The notes under the pieces are model-generated. The model ran no database searches and was not told the DNA's origin. It worked only from the letters and a program-made list of their open reading frames with translations. Below are positions 8,373 to 16,922 of a DNA stretch of 64,000 bases, piece after piece; the first letter of the stretch is position 1, and every line of letters begins with the position of its first letter. Both the position numbers and the translations under genes were made by a program. Location: NCBI GenBank assembly GCA_963839815.1, contig CAWIWF010000001.1:192367-256366 (forward strand). Direction: 5' to 3'. The stretch comes from JACVRM01 sp963839815 (GTDB lineage Bacteria > Actinomycetota > Thermoleophilia > Gaiellales > Gaiellaceae).

Positions 8373-8585
8373 ATGGCAGACGAGAGCCAGGACTACCGCA
8401 AGCTGTCCCGCGAGGAGCTGGACAACCTCGCCGGCGAGGCACTGCCGGAGCGGGCCGCGATGTCACTGATCAACGCCAACGTCGCGGCACCGGTCAACCT
8501 CGCGGCCGCGCTCAACGTCGCGAGCGACAACTCCGTCGCCTACGCGAACGCGGAGCAGACGGCGACCATCGACCAGAGCAACTGA
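8373..8585 (+). CDS. Leader-core peptide 4 of the tandem array
   Basis: 70 residues. Leader LSREELDNLAGEALPERAA, core NANVAAPVNLAAALNVASD, then NSVAYANAEQ and the terminal IDQSN. It lies 19 bp after peptide 3 with a weak purine-rich ribosome site. The core of this copy differs most inside the alanine-rich stretch (NLAAALNVA), while the flanks are conserved. Confidence 0.8.
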   Translation: MADESQDYRKLSREELDNLAGEALPERAAMSLINANVAAPVNLAAALNVASDNSVAYANAEQTATIDQSN

Positions 8586-8603
8586 GAGAGGGGAGCACAT
8601 CCA

Positions 8604-8813
8604 ATGACGGACACACCTGAGTACCGCTCGCTGACGCGCGAGGAGCTCGAGGAGCTCGCCGGCGAGGCACTGCCGGAGCGCGCGGCCATGTCGCTGATCA
8701 ACGCCAACGTCGCGGCGCCGATCAACGCGGCCGTGGCCGCCAACGTTCTGTCCGACAACTCGGTCGCATACGCGAACGCCGAGCAGAACGTCACGATCGA
8801 CCAGAGCAACTAG
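8604..8813 (+). CDS. Leader-core peptide 5 of the tandem array
   Basis: 69 residues with a good Shine-Dalgarno (GAGGGGAG). Leader LTREELEELAGEALPERAA, core NANVAAPINAAVAANVLSD, then NSVAYANAEQ and IDQSN. Last peptide before a strong hairpin and the PqqD/M50 protease gene. Near identity with copies 3 and 4 indicates recent tandem duplication or selection to keep several copies. Confidence 0.8.
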   Translation: MTDTPEYRSLTREELEELAGEALPERAAMSLINANVAAPINAAVAANVLSDNSVAYANAEQNVTIDQSN

Positions 8814-8839
8814 CAGCTCGACGAGAGCCAGGTAGGGCG

Positions 8840-8861
8840 AGGGGCGGCCAGGGCCGCCCCT
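8840..8861 (+). terminator. Hairpin between peptide array and protease gene
   Basis: A GC-rich stem of 9-10 bp (AGGGGCGGCC paired with GGCCGCCCCT) lies 26 bases after the stop of peptide 5 and 28 bases before the protease start. There is no T-run. It could be a partial terminator or an RNA-stability element that favours peptide expression over the protease, as found between precursor and processing genes in many peptide operons. Confidence 0.5.
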
Positions 8862-8889
8862 CAGCGCCTACGGACGGGGGAGGAACACC

Positions 8890-11123
8890 ATCACCAGGAC
8901 GCCTGAAGAGCAGCCCACTCGACGCCTGCCCGCGACGCCCGCGACGGACGAGCCCGCGACGCCGGGCACCGCCGGCGCGGTGCAACCCCCGGGGGCGGCC
9001 GAGGAGCGCGGCAGGACGGCGACGCAGGCCGTGGTCCCGGGGTCGCCCGACGGCACCGCCGGCCGAGACGGTGCGGTGACGCACGACCTTGCCCCGGACG
9101 GGCCCGACGGCAGCGCCGACGGGGCGGTGACGCAGCGGATCGCGCCGGCGGCTGCAGAGGATGCGGGCACGCGCAGCGGCGCGCCGAACTCGGCCGACGG
9201 TGCGGGATGGCGCCGTGACTCAACGGATCGCACCGGCGACAATGGCGCGAACACGCGGCGAGCGAGGACGGCGGAGAGCTGACCGGGCGCAGACTGGCGG
9301 AGCCGCCGGCTCCGACTCGGGCGAGGACGGCGGAAGCGACTCCTCGCAGGCAACCGCCGCAGGCAGCGGCACACCAGCCGACGCCGATCGTCCCCCGCAG
9401 CTCGCAGAGGGCATCGAGCTGATCGGCCAGTACGAGGACTCCGGCTTCAAGGACCCGCCCTACATCGCGCGTCGCTCCGACGGCCAGATGATCCAGCTGC
9501 CGCCTCTCCTGTACTTCCTGGCGGAGGAGATCGACGGCCGACGGGGCTACGACGAGCTCGCCGAGGGTCTCTCCGACAAGCTGGAGCGCGGCGTCACCGC
9601 CGACATGGTCCGGCAGCTGGTCGAGGAGAAGCTGCGCCCGATCGGCGTGCTCGCCGAGGCGGACGGCTCCTCGCCAGCGAAGCAGAAGGCCGACCCGATG
9701 CTCGCCCTGAAGCTCCGCACCGCCGTCGTGCCGAAAGCGTTGACGCGGGTGCTCACCTCGATCTTCTACCCCGCCTTCTTCCCGCCCGTCGTCCTCGCCG
9801 TGATCGCCGCGATCGTCGCCGTCGATGTCTGGTTCTTCTTCATCCACGGCGCAGCGCAGTCGACGCGCGAGCTGATCTACAACCCGCTCCTCGTCTTGAT
9901 GGTGCTTGGGCTCGTCGTGCTGGCCACGGCGCTCCACGAGATCGGCCACGCCACGGCCGCCCGATACGGCGGAGCCGAGCCTGGCGTCATGGGCGTTGGC
10001 ATCTACATCGTCTGGCCGGCCTTCTACACGGACGTGACCGACGCCTACCGGCTGGGCCGCGGCGGCCGGCTGCGCACCGACCTGGGCGGCGTCTACTTCA
10101 ACGGCATCTTCGTGCTCGGCATCGTCGGCGCCTACGCGCTCACGGGCTTCGAGCCGCTGCTCATCCTGATCCCGATCCAGCACCTGCAGGTGCTGCAGCA
10201 GTTCCTGCCCTTCCTGCGCCTGGACGGCTACTACATCCTCAGCGACCTCACGGGCGTGCCGGACATGTTCCAGCGCCTCAAGCCCACCCTGAAGAGCTTG
10301 CTGCCCTGGCGCGGCACTGACGACAAGGTCGACGAGCTGAAGCCGTGGGTGCGCTGGGCGATCAGCGGCTGGGTGGTCGCGCTCGTGCCGGTGCTGCTCG
10401 GGACGTTCGGCCTGCTGCTCTTCAACCTGCCGCGGATGGTTGCCACCGCCTGGGACTCGTTCTGGCTCCAGGCCGACCGCATCTCGGACGCCTATGCGAA
10501 CGGCGCCGGCCTCACGATCGCGGTCGCCGCGCTGCAGGCGACCTTCCTCCTCCTCCCCGTCGCGGGCCTCTCGGTCACCTTCGCACGCATCGGCAGACGC
10601 ATGGCCGGCGGTGCCTGGGGCTGGTCGAGCGAGTCGGTGCTCCGCCGCGGCCTGGTGCTCCTGACGACCGGAGCAGCGGTGGGGCTGAGCGCGTACGTCC
10701 TGCTCCCGAATGGCGAGTACCGGCCGATCCAGCCAGGCGAGCGCGGGACGCTCCAGGGCGGCATCCAGCAGTTCGGTCACGTCGGCTCGGGACGGCCCGG
10801 CCTGGCCGCCGGAGCGCGAGCGCGACCTGGGCGGCGCGCCGACGGAGCGCGAGCAGCGCAACGGCGGAGAGGACGAGCCGGCCACCCCGACGACGACCAC
10901 GACGACCGAGACAGAGACGCAGACCGCGACGACCGACACGACAGCGACGACCACTCCGTCCACGACCGAGACGACGCCGACGACGACCGAGACGACCCCC
11001 ACCAGCTCCACGTCGACGACGACGACCACCACCACGACGACCACCACGTCCACCACGACGACGACGCCGGCGGCGACGACGAGCCCCGCCGACACCACCG
11101 CCGCCCCGGAGGTACAGCCATGA
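8890..11123 (+). CDS. PqqD-like domain / M50 membrane zinc metalloprotease (two frame breaks)
   Basis: Corrected length ~743 residues. The N-terminal linker is rich in Pro/Thr/Asp with repeated T-x-x-[ILV]-x-P motifs (TQAVVP, THDLAP, TQRIAP twice). A PqqD-like segment (~210-257; GYDELAEGLSDKLERGVT) follows, then ~7 membrane helices with the zinc site HEIGH near residue 348, and a C-terminal Thr-rich tail. This architecture matches 'peptide zinc metalloproteases' of bacteriocin/RiPP loci. Two single-base breaks are inferred, near 9205 and 10785. After GGGGGAGGA the first codon in frame is ATC at 8890; the first canonical start is GTG 8980. The stop overlaps the next ATG (ATGA). Processing or export of the upstream peptides is inferred. 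Confidence 0.8.
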
Positions 11124-11886
11124 GACGCCTGCTCGCCCTGCTCTTCGTCCTGCTCGCGACCGCCGCCTCTCTGGGGGCCCACGCGGAAGCCGCGTACGCC
11201 GGGGACGACAACGTGGCCGTTGCCCTCAACACCAAGGACGGCGGCTCGATCTTCAAGCTCGCCTTCTCGATCCGGAAGGTCGCCGGCGAGGTGGTGGACA
11301 ACACGAACGCCGCCGTGGCGTACTCGAGCTGCACGGAGTGCTCGACGACCGCGATCGCGATCCAGATCGTGCTCGTCACGGGCGACCCCGACGTGGTGAC
11401 GCCGACCAACCTGGCGGTCGCGGTCAACGAGAACTGCACCCTCTGCACCACCTTCGCCGCCGCCTACCAGATCGTCCTCTCGACGGACGGCCCGGTCAAA
11501 CTCACGGGTGAAGGCCGCAAGCGGATCAAGGACATCGTCAAGGAGATCAAGCGGCTGAAGAAGGAGGATCTCCAGCCGGCCGAGCTCGACGCGCGCCTCG
11601 ATGCACTCGTCGGCGAGCTCAAGCAGGTGCTTGCGACGGAGCTCGTCCCGAAGGGCAAGGACGAGAGAGGACGAGGACGAGGAGGAGGAGCTCGAGGACG
11701 AGGAGATCTCCACGGAGGACGAGACGACTCCGGGATCCGGAGGGACGACGACGGGCGGGGGGCAGACCGTGACGGGCACGACCACGACGCCGGCGACGAC
11801 TACGACGACGCCGACCACCACGACGTCGACGACCACGACACACGACGACCACGACGACGAGCGCGGGAACGACGACCGCACCGTGA
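11120..11886 (+). CDS. Secreted Asn/Ala-patterned cysteine protein with Thr-rich tail (two frame breaks)
   Basis: Corrected length ~254 residues. A signal peptide (MRRLLALLFVLLATAASLG) precedes two related modules: DNVAVALNTKDG, and TNLAVAVNENCTLCTTFAAA preceded by SSCTECSTTAIAIQIVL. There are two C-x-x-C pairs and recurring N-x-AVA-x-N strings resembling the array peptides. A helical segment (ELKQVLATEL) leads to an acidic then Thr-rich tail. Single-base breaks are inferred near 11665 and 11842; after correction the TGA at 11884-11886 overlaps the GTG of the lipoprotein. Function unknown; surface attachment or presentation of the peptides is possible. Confidence 0.7.
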
Positions 11887-12726
11887 GCGCAGCTCGCACG
11901 GTCGGTCGCGCTGGTCGGCGTCCTCGCCGCTCTCGCCGGCTGTGGCGGAGACGAGGTCGAGGGTGATCCGCGCGCCGCACTCGCCGAGACGGCGGGCAAG
12001 CTCGGGCAGATCCGGAGCGGCGAGCTCGACTTCCGGCTCGTGATCGACCCGGAGGGAGAGGGTGGCGAGCGGGTCGGCTTCGAGCTGGCGGGGCCCTTCG
12101 AGCTCGGCTCCGACGGTGACGGCTCGCGCTTCCAGCTCGACTACACCCAGATCCGCGGTGACGAGGAGGCAACCGTCGCCGTGATCTCCACCGGTGACCG
12201 GGCCTACGTCACGATCGGCGACGAGACCTATGAGCTGCCGCCGGACCGGGCGGCCGAGCTCACGGGCGCGGGCGCCGTCCTCGGCGGTGAGGGCCTGGGC
12301 GAGCTCGACGTCGGTGCGTGGCTGCAGGATCCCGCTCTGTCGGACGGCGACGACATCGGCGGCGACGAGACTGACCGGATCGAGGCGACGCTCGACGTCG
12401 CCGCCGCGGCCCGCGATCTGATCGATCTCGCCCGGCGAGCCGGCGCGGTCTCGGCGCCGGCGCTCACCGCCGAAGACGCACAGAGGCTCGCCGAGGCGGC
12501 CGACACGGCGAGTGTCGAGCTGCTCACCGGCCGTGACGACCGCCTGCTTCGGCGACTCGACGCCCACGTCGAGATCGGTCTCGAGGTGCCGGAGGAGCTC
12601 GAGTCCGTGCTCGGACGGGTCGTCGGCACGAACATCGACTTCGAGCTCGGCATCGCGCGCCCGAACCAGGAGATCACCGTCGAGGCGCCAGCCGACGCAC
12701 GGCCGCCCTCCGACTATCCCGGCTGA
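11883..12726 (+). CDS. Lipoprotein, LppX/LolA-like fold possible (one frame break)
   Basis: Corrected length ~280 residues. The lipoprotein signal peptide ends in the lipobox LAALAGC, followed by GGDEVEGDPRAALAETAGKL. The remainder alternates beta-strand-like segments (FELAGPFEL; RAYVTIGDETYELPPD), resembling actinobacterial LppX/LprG-type lipid-binding lipoproteins; this is a fold guess only. The GTG at 11883 overlaps the previous stop; a single extra base near 11904 must be removed to join it to the signal peptide. It closes the operon with the M50 protease and the secreted protein. Confidence 0.65.
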
Positions 12727-12757
12727 GCCCGCCTCGCTCTCCGCCGGGGCCCTGGGC

Positions 12758-12763
12758 TACCCT
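12758..12763 (+). promoter_or_regulatory. -10 box of the 12770 gene, leaderless type
   Basis: TACCCT, 6 bases before GTG 12770. It marks a new transcription unit after the lipoprotein stop at 12726. Confidence 0.55.
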
Positions 12764-12769
12764 CGGCGC

Positions 12770-13651
12770 GTGCACCGAGTACCCGTCGCCCTGCTCAGCC
12801 TCGCGCTCGCGCTGCTCGCAGCCCTGCCCGCAGGCGCGGCGATCGAGCGCGTCCGGGTGCGCGACTCCGGCAGGGAGGAGACGCGCGTCTTCCCGCCCGA
12901 CGTCTACGTGAGCCTCGAGACGCCGGCGTCGTACACGGTCCGCACGCCCGGCTCGTGGGCCGGCCCCACGTTCTGGCCCGAGGGGCGCCCCGACCAGCCC
13001 GCCCAGTCCGGAATGGACTGGAAAGTGAGCTTCCGCGACCGCGCCCAGGAGACGGCGCCTACGGCGCTTGGCGCCTCCGCGTTCGGCTGGCCCGAGGATC
13101 AGAAGGCCGGGATCTCCGTCCCGCTCTACGCGGGGGGACGCCTCGTCGGCACGCTGCCCGGCTACTTCGTGCTTCGTGTCTCGCCAGGACCGGAGAAGGC
13201 GCGCTTCGAGGCCGTCGCCGCGATTCCGCTCGGCTCGAGCGTCCAGGCGGTCGTCCGCTTCGTGATGGCCTCGCCGGCAGCCGACGCGTCCCCGTGGGGC
13301 AACGTCCTCGTCCAGGGTGCGTTCCTCGCCTCGAGCTGGAACCGGGGCCAGGCGCTGATCGCGCTGTCACAGGTGCACGTCGAGGGCAACCTCGCGCCGA
13401 AGACCCTGTCGATCCGGGCCGACCGCAAGCCCCGTGCGCTCCGCGGACGCGTCGTTGACGACTACCTGAACCCGCTCGTCGGCGTCTCGGTCGTGCAGGA
13501 GCGGTGGAACGGCGTCACCTGGAAGGCCGTTCGCGTCGGCAAGACGAACGCCACCGGCCGGTACCTCATGGCCGCGGGCAAGGGCCGCTATCGCACGGTC
13601 GTGTCGAATGCCGGCGTCACGGTGACGAGCGCTCCGGCGCTCGTTCGCTGA
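12770..13651 (+). CDS. Secreted protein with C-terminal carboxypeptidase-regulatory-like domain
   Basis: 293 residues. A clear signal peptide (VALLSLALALLAALPAGAA) is followed by a domain I do not recognise and a C-terminal Ig-like segment (LRGRVVDDYLNPLVGVSVVQ, then TNATGRYLM) typical of carboxypeptidase-regulatory-like beta sandwiches found on surface proteins. The GTG start is set by the leaderless promoter and signal peptide. An upstream in-frame extension overlaps the lipoprotein and is rejected. Secreted or wall-associated; no enzymatic motif seen. Confidence 0.8.
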   Translation: MHRVPVALLSLALALLAALPAGAAIERVRVRDSGREETRVFPPDVYVSLETPASYTVRTPGSWAGPTFWPEGRPDQPAQSGMDWKVSFRDRAQETAPTALGASAFGWPEDQKAGISVPLYAGGRLVGTLPGYFVLRVSPGPEKARFEAVAAIPLGSSVQAVVRFVMASPAADASPWGNVLVQGAFLASSWNRGQALIALSQVHVEGNLAPKTLSIRADRKPRALRGRVVDDYLNPLVGVSVVQERWNGVTWKAVRVGKTNATGRYLMAAGKGRYRTVVSNAGVTVTSAPALVR

Positions 13652-13818
13652 CGAGCCGCGACTCTTCACCGAGCCCGATCGCCGGGGCGGAGCTCCGCCT
13701 CGGTGCAGTCACAGCGGTGGTCATAGCGCGCGCCAAGCCGCGTCACGCAGCCTTGACTGAACGGTGACCCACGTCCGAGACGCCAAGGCCTGACGAGCGA
13801 CGACACTCGTGGGCGCTG

Positions 13819-13941
13819 CTCGCCAGCCTCCATCCGACGGAGCCGGGCTCCGCCCGGCGCAGTCACAACGCGGCTCCGGCGCGTCACTTCAACGAGGGGC
13901 TCGTGGGGGAAACCGGGTTTCCCCCACGAAAGCGAGCCGGC
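13819..13941 (+). repeat. Intergenic palindromic repeat, copy 1
   Basis: A ~120-bp unit with two hairpins: GCCGGGC-TCC-GCCCGGC (13842-13858) and a 12-bp stem with 3-base loop (13902-13928). It is repeated at 15370-15490 and 15613-15732 in the same orientation, and related copies lie inverted at 21952-22047 and 22127-22219. It starts 27 bp beyond the yebC stop, so it may also end transcription. The remainder of the 13652-13967 gap shows no gene. Confidence 0.75.
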
Positions 13942-13967
13942 GTCCGCACGTGCGGGCGCCGCGACGC

Positions 13968-14723
13968 CTAGCCGGCGACGAGCTCGAGGACGCGCTCGGG
14001 GATGTCGAAGTTCGCGTAGACGTCCTGGACGTCGTCGTTCTCCTCGAGCGCGTCGATGAGGCGCACGATCTTCTTCGCATCGCCCTCCGCCTCGACCTCG
14101 ACGGTGGTCTTCGGCAGCATCGTCACGCCGGCCGAGTCGATCTCGAAGCCCGCGCCTTCGAGAGCGGCGCGAACGGAAGCGATGTCCTCAGGCGCCGCCA
14201 GCACGCGGAAGCTGGACTCATCGAGCTCGACGTCCTCGGCGCCCCCCTCCGCCGCGGCCAGCGTCAGCTCGTCCTCGTCGACGCCGTCGGCGGGCACGAG
14301 GATCAGGCCGGTGCGCTCGAAGAGCCAGGCGACGGCGCCGGTCGCGCCGAGGTTGCCGTCGTTCTTCGTGAAGATGTGGCGCACCTCGGAGGCCGTGCGG
14401 TTGCGGTTGTCGGTCAGCGCCTCGACGAGCACGGCCACCCCGGCCGGCCCGTAGCCCTCGTAGATCACCGTCTCGTAGGCGGCGGCATCCGCGTCCGTCC
14501 CGGCGCCGCGCGCGATCGCGCGGTCGATGTTGTCCTTCGGCATCGAGAACGAGCGCGCCTTCTCGACCGCGTTCTGGAGCGCCAGGTTGGCGGCCGGATC
14601 GGGGCCGCCTTCCCTGGCGGCGACGATGATCGCGCGCGAGAGCTTCGAGAAGAGCTTGCCGCGCTTGGCGTCGGCGGCGCCCTTCTTGTGCTTGATCGAG
14701 CTCCACTTGCTATGCCCCGACAT
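13968..14723 (-). CDS. yebC: YebC/PmpR-family protein
   Basis: 251 residues beginning with the family signature MSGHSKWSSIKHKKGAAD, followed by DPAANLALQNAVEKA and MPKDNIDRAI. YebC-like proteins act as transcription regulators or as translation factors that ease ribosome stalling; which applies here is unknown. A GGAGGA ribosome site lies before the ATG, inside the end of pdxT, with which it overlaps by 14 bp. In many actinobacteria yebC also sits beside pdxT and ruvCAB; here ruvCAB is about 7 kb away. Confidence 0.95.
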   Translation of the reverse strand: MSGHSKWSSIKHKKGAADAKRGKLFSKLSRAIIVAAREGGPDPAANLALQNAVEKARSFSMPKDNIDRAIARGAGTDADAAAYETVIYEGYGPAGVAVLVEALTDNRNRTASEVRHIFTKNDGNLGATGAVAWLFERTGLILVPADGVDEDELTLAAAEGGAEDVELDESSFRVLAAPEDIASVRAALEGAGFEIDSAGVTMLPKTTVEVEAEGDAKKIVRLIDALEENDDVQDVYANFDIPERVLELVAG

Positions 14724-15273
14724 GCGACTCCTCCCGCACGAGCTCGAGGAAGCGCTCGTGAACCCGCGTGTCGTCGGTGAGCTCCGGATGGAACGAGGCG
14801 AGCAGCAACTTGCCGTCTCGCAGCAGGACCGGCTCCCCTGCGTGCTCGGCGAGCACCTCCACGTCGTCGCCGACCTCCCGGACGCGCGGAGCGCGGATGA
14901 AGACGCCGCGCAACGGCTCCTCCCCGTCGAGCTGGAGGTCGGCCTCGAAGCTGGCGACCTGGCGGCCGTACGCGTTGCGGTCGACCTCGATGTCGGCGAG
15001 CCCGAGGTGCATCCGGTCGACGACGATCATCCCGGCGCAGGTTCCGAACACCGGCCGCGCGAACGAGCGCACCGCCTCGTCGAGGCCGTAGAGGCGCATC
15101 AGCCGCATCATCGTGGTCGACTCGCCGCCAGGGATGACGAGCCCGTCGAGCCCGTCGAGCTGCTCAGGCTTGCGAACCTCGACCACGTCTGCCCCCAACC
15201 GCCGCAAGACGGAAGCGTGCTCGCGCACGTTCCCCTGCAGGGCAAGCACCCCGATCCGAAGTGGCTCAGTCAC
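14710..15273 (-). CDS. pdxT: Pyridoxal 5'-phosphate synthase glutaminase subunit PdxT
   Basis: 187 residues. Hydrolyses glutamine and channels ammonia to PdxS for PLP synthesis. The class-I-type triad is visible: nucleophile in FGTCAGM and His/Glu in FHPE, plus the oxyanion motif IPGGEST. The GTG (VTEPLRIGVLALQGNVREH) is chosen since TACGAT (15280-15285) ends 6 bases upstream and the family starts here. Its partner pdxS lies 490 bp upstream on the same strand, separated by repeats, an unusual split of the usual pdxS-pdxT pair. Confidence 0.95.
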   Translation of the reverse strand: MTEPLRIGVLALQGNVREHASVLRRLGADVVEVRKPEQLDGLDGLVIPGGESTTMMRLMRLYGLDEAVRSFARPVFGTCAGMIVVDRMHLGLADIEVDRNAYGRQVASFEADLQLDGEEPLRGVFIRAPRVREVGDDVEVLAEHAGEPVLLRDGKLLLASFHPELTDDTRVHERFLELVREESHVGA

Positions 15274-15279
15274 GCCCGA

Positions 15280-15285
15280 ATCGTA
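15280..15285 (-). promoter_or_regulatory. -10 box of pdxT-yebC, leaderless type
   Basis: TACGAT followed by 6 bases and the pdxT GTG. It shows that pdxT-yebC has its own promoter rather than relying on read-through from pdxS. Confidence 0.6.
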
Positions 15286-15369
15286 CTTTCGGCCGGATGG
15301 CATCCGATCTCTACGTCCGTCGTCAGCCACTACGACCCGCCCCGCGCAGCCTCGACGATCCACGATGCC

Positions 15370-15490
15370 CCTCGCCAGCCACCAGTCGACGGAGCGGGGC
15401 TTCGCCCCGCGCAGTCACGTCGCGCGAAGGCGCGTCACTTCAACGAGGGGGCCCACGGGGAAACCGGGGTTGCCCGTGAGAGCGAGCGAG
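15370..15490 (+). repeat. Intergenic palindromic repeat, copy 2
   Basis: Second direct copy of the 13819-13941 unit. Its first hairpin has compensatory changes (GCGGGGC-TTC-GCCCCGC), so the stem is kept while the sequence drifts. The second hairpin is imperfect. A partial fragment of the first hairpin recurs near 15515-15530. The 15286-15762 gap contains repeats only. Confidence 0.75.
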
Positions 15491-15612
15491 CGTCAGCGCG
15501 CGACGCGGGATGGGAGCAGGGCTCCGCCCCGCGCAGGCGCAACGTGGGCCGGCACGCCATCATCCAGGCACTCCTAATCAGGCCCGCAGAGCCACGACAC
15601 TCCAGCGAGCCG

Positions 15613-15732
15613 CTCGTCAGCCACCAATCGACGGAGCCGGGCTCCGCCCGGCGCAGTCACGCCGCGCGAAGGCGCGTGACTTGAACGAGGGGGCACACGG
15701 GGGAAACCGGGTTTCCCCCGTGAGAGCGAGCC
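15613..15732 (+). repeat. Intergenic palindromic repeat, copy 3
   Basis: Third direct copy. Both hairpins are perfect; the second has a 12-bp stem ending in GTTTCCCCCGTG. It begins 31 bp beyond the pdxS stop, mirroring the position of copy 1 relative to yebC. Confidence 0.75.
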
Positions 15733-15762
15733 GGCGACCGCGCAGCGGGCGCCGCGAGCGAC

Positions 15763-16647
15763 CTACCAGCCGCGAGTCTCGAGCAGCTCGGCGGTCTCGA
15801 GCGAGCTGGCGGAGATCCCCACCATCGGCTCGCCGAGGCCCTGCGAGACGCGGGCGAGCACGTCCGGGTCGGCGTAGTGCGTCGTCGCCTCGACGATCGC
15901 CTTGGCCCGCAGCTCCGGATCGCCCGACTTGAAGATGCCCGAGCCAACGAAGACGCCGTCGGCGCCGAGCTGCATGCAGAGCGACGCGTCGGCCGGAGTG
16001 GCGATACCGCCGGCGGTGAAGGTGACGACCGGCAGCCGGCCGTTCTCGGCGACCCAGCGCACGAGCTCGTTCGGCGCGCGCAGCTCCTTCGCCTCGGCGT
16101 AGAGCTCGTCCTCGCGCAGCGACTGGAGCCGGCGAATACCGCCGAAGACCGCCCGCATGTGCGTGACCGCGTTGACGATGTCGCCCGTCCCGGCCTCGCC
16201 CTTGGTGCGAATCATCGCTGCGCCCTCGGAGATGCGCCGCAGCGCCTCGCCGAGGTTGACGCAGCCGCAGACGAAGGGGACGGTGAACCTCCACTTGTCG
16301 ACGTGGTTGGAGAGGTCGGCCGGGGTCAGTACCTCGGACTCGTCGATGTAGTCGACCTCGAGCGCCTCCAGGATCTGCGCCTCGGCGAAATGCCCGATGC
16401 GGCACTTGGCCATCACCGGGATGGTGACCGCCTCCTGGATCTCCTTGATCTTCGTCGGATCGGCCATCCGCGCGACCCCGCCGTCGCGGCGGATGTCGGC
16501 GGGCACACGCTCGAGCGCCATCACCGCAACCGCACCGGCCTCCTCCGCGATCCGCGCCTGCTCGGCGTCGGTGACGTCCATGATCACCCCGCCCTTGAGC
16601 ATCTCGGCGAGGCCAGTCTTGACGCGCATGGTGCCGATCTCGGTCAT
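15763..16647 (-). CDS. pdxS: Pyridoxal 5'-phosphate synthase subunit PdxS
   Basis: 294 residues, highly conserved TIM-barrel subunit that makes PLP from ribose 5-phosphate, glyceraldehyde 3-phosphate and ammonia supplied by PdxT. Visible: MKGGVIMDV-like start (LKGGVIMDVT), GAVAVMALERVPADIR, the catalytic-lysine segment PVMAKCRIGHF, and TFTAGGIATPADA with GVFVGSGIF for phosphate binding. The ATG is fixed by TAGAAT (16654-16659) 6 bases upstream. Intact. Confidence 0.97.
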   Translation of the reverse strand: MTEIGTMRVKTGLAEMLKGGVIMDVTDAEQARIAEEAGAVAVMALERVPADIRRDGGVARMADPTKIKEIQEAVTIPVMAKCRIGHFAEAQILEALEVDYIDESEVLTPADLSNHVDKWRFTVPFVCGCVNLGEALRRISEGAAMIRTKGEAGTGDIVNAVTHMRAVFGGIRRLQSLREDELYAEAKELRAPNELVRWVAENGRLPVVTFTAGGIATPADASLCMQLGADGVFVGSGIFKSGDPELRAKAIVEATTHYADPDVLARVSQGLGEPMVGISASSLETAELLETRGW

Positions 16648-16653
16648 GGCGCG

Positions 16654-16659
16654 ATTCTA
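16654..16659 (-). promoter_or_regulatory. -10 box of pdxS, leaderless type
   Basis: TAGAAT, a near-consensus -10 hexamer, 6 bases before the pdxS ATG. Confidence 0.65.
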
Positions 16660-16922
16660 GCCAGGTGCGGGTCCGTGCCCCGCGCCGTAGCCGCGGTCAG
16701 CCATGGGCCCCCGCGCTACAAAGGAGTCAGCCGGGCGGCCTGGGAGCCGACGAGCCCCAGTCGGCTCATCTCCCCCACCGGCGCCGCCCGGCTCTGTACC
16801 TATCGGCACGTACCGGGCGCGTTCTTGAGCGGTCCGGGGGCACTCCCTGAACTCTCTGTAAGGCCTCGCCCTTGAGAGGACTGGCCGGCCGGCCGATGGG
16901 GTATCCCAAAGGCTTCCCCCGC

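Noticed and set aside
10800..11900. His/Asp-rich stretches (HDDHDD type) that look like a metal-binding protein, and repetitive ACG/GAC DNA that could suggest a CRISPR array.
   Set aside because: They are out-of-frame readings of Thr-rich tails (runs of ACC/ACG codons). The repeats have no constant spacer length and are coding low complexity.
8891..12172. A minus-strand open frame of more than 1000 codons opposite the peptide-protease operon.
   Set aside because: Its translation is Arg/Ser/Val low-complexity sequence with no recognisable domain, and it is antisense to well-conserved coding sequence. Long antisense frames are normal at this GC content.
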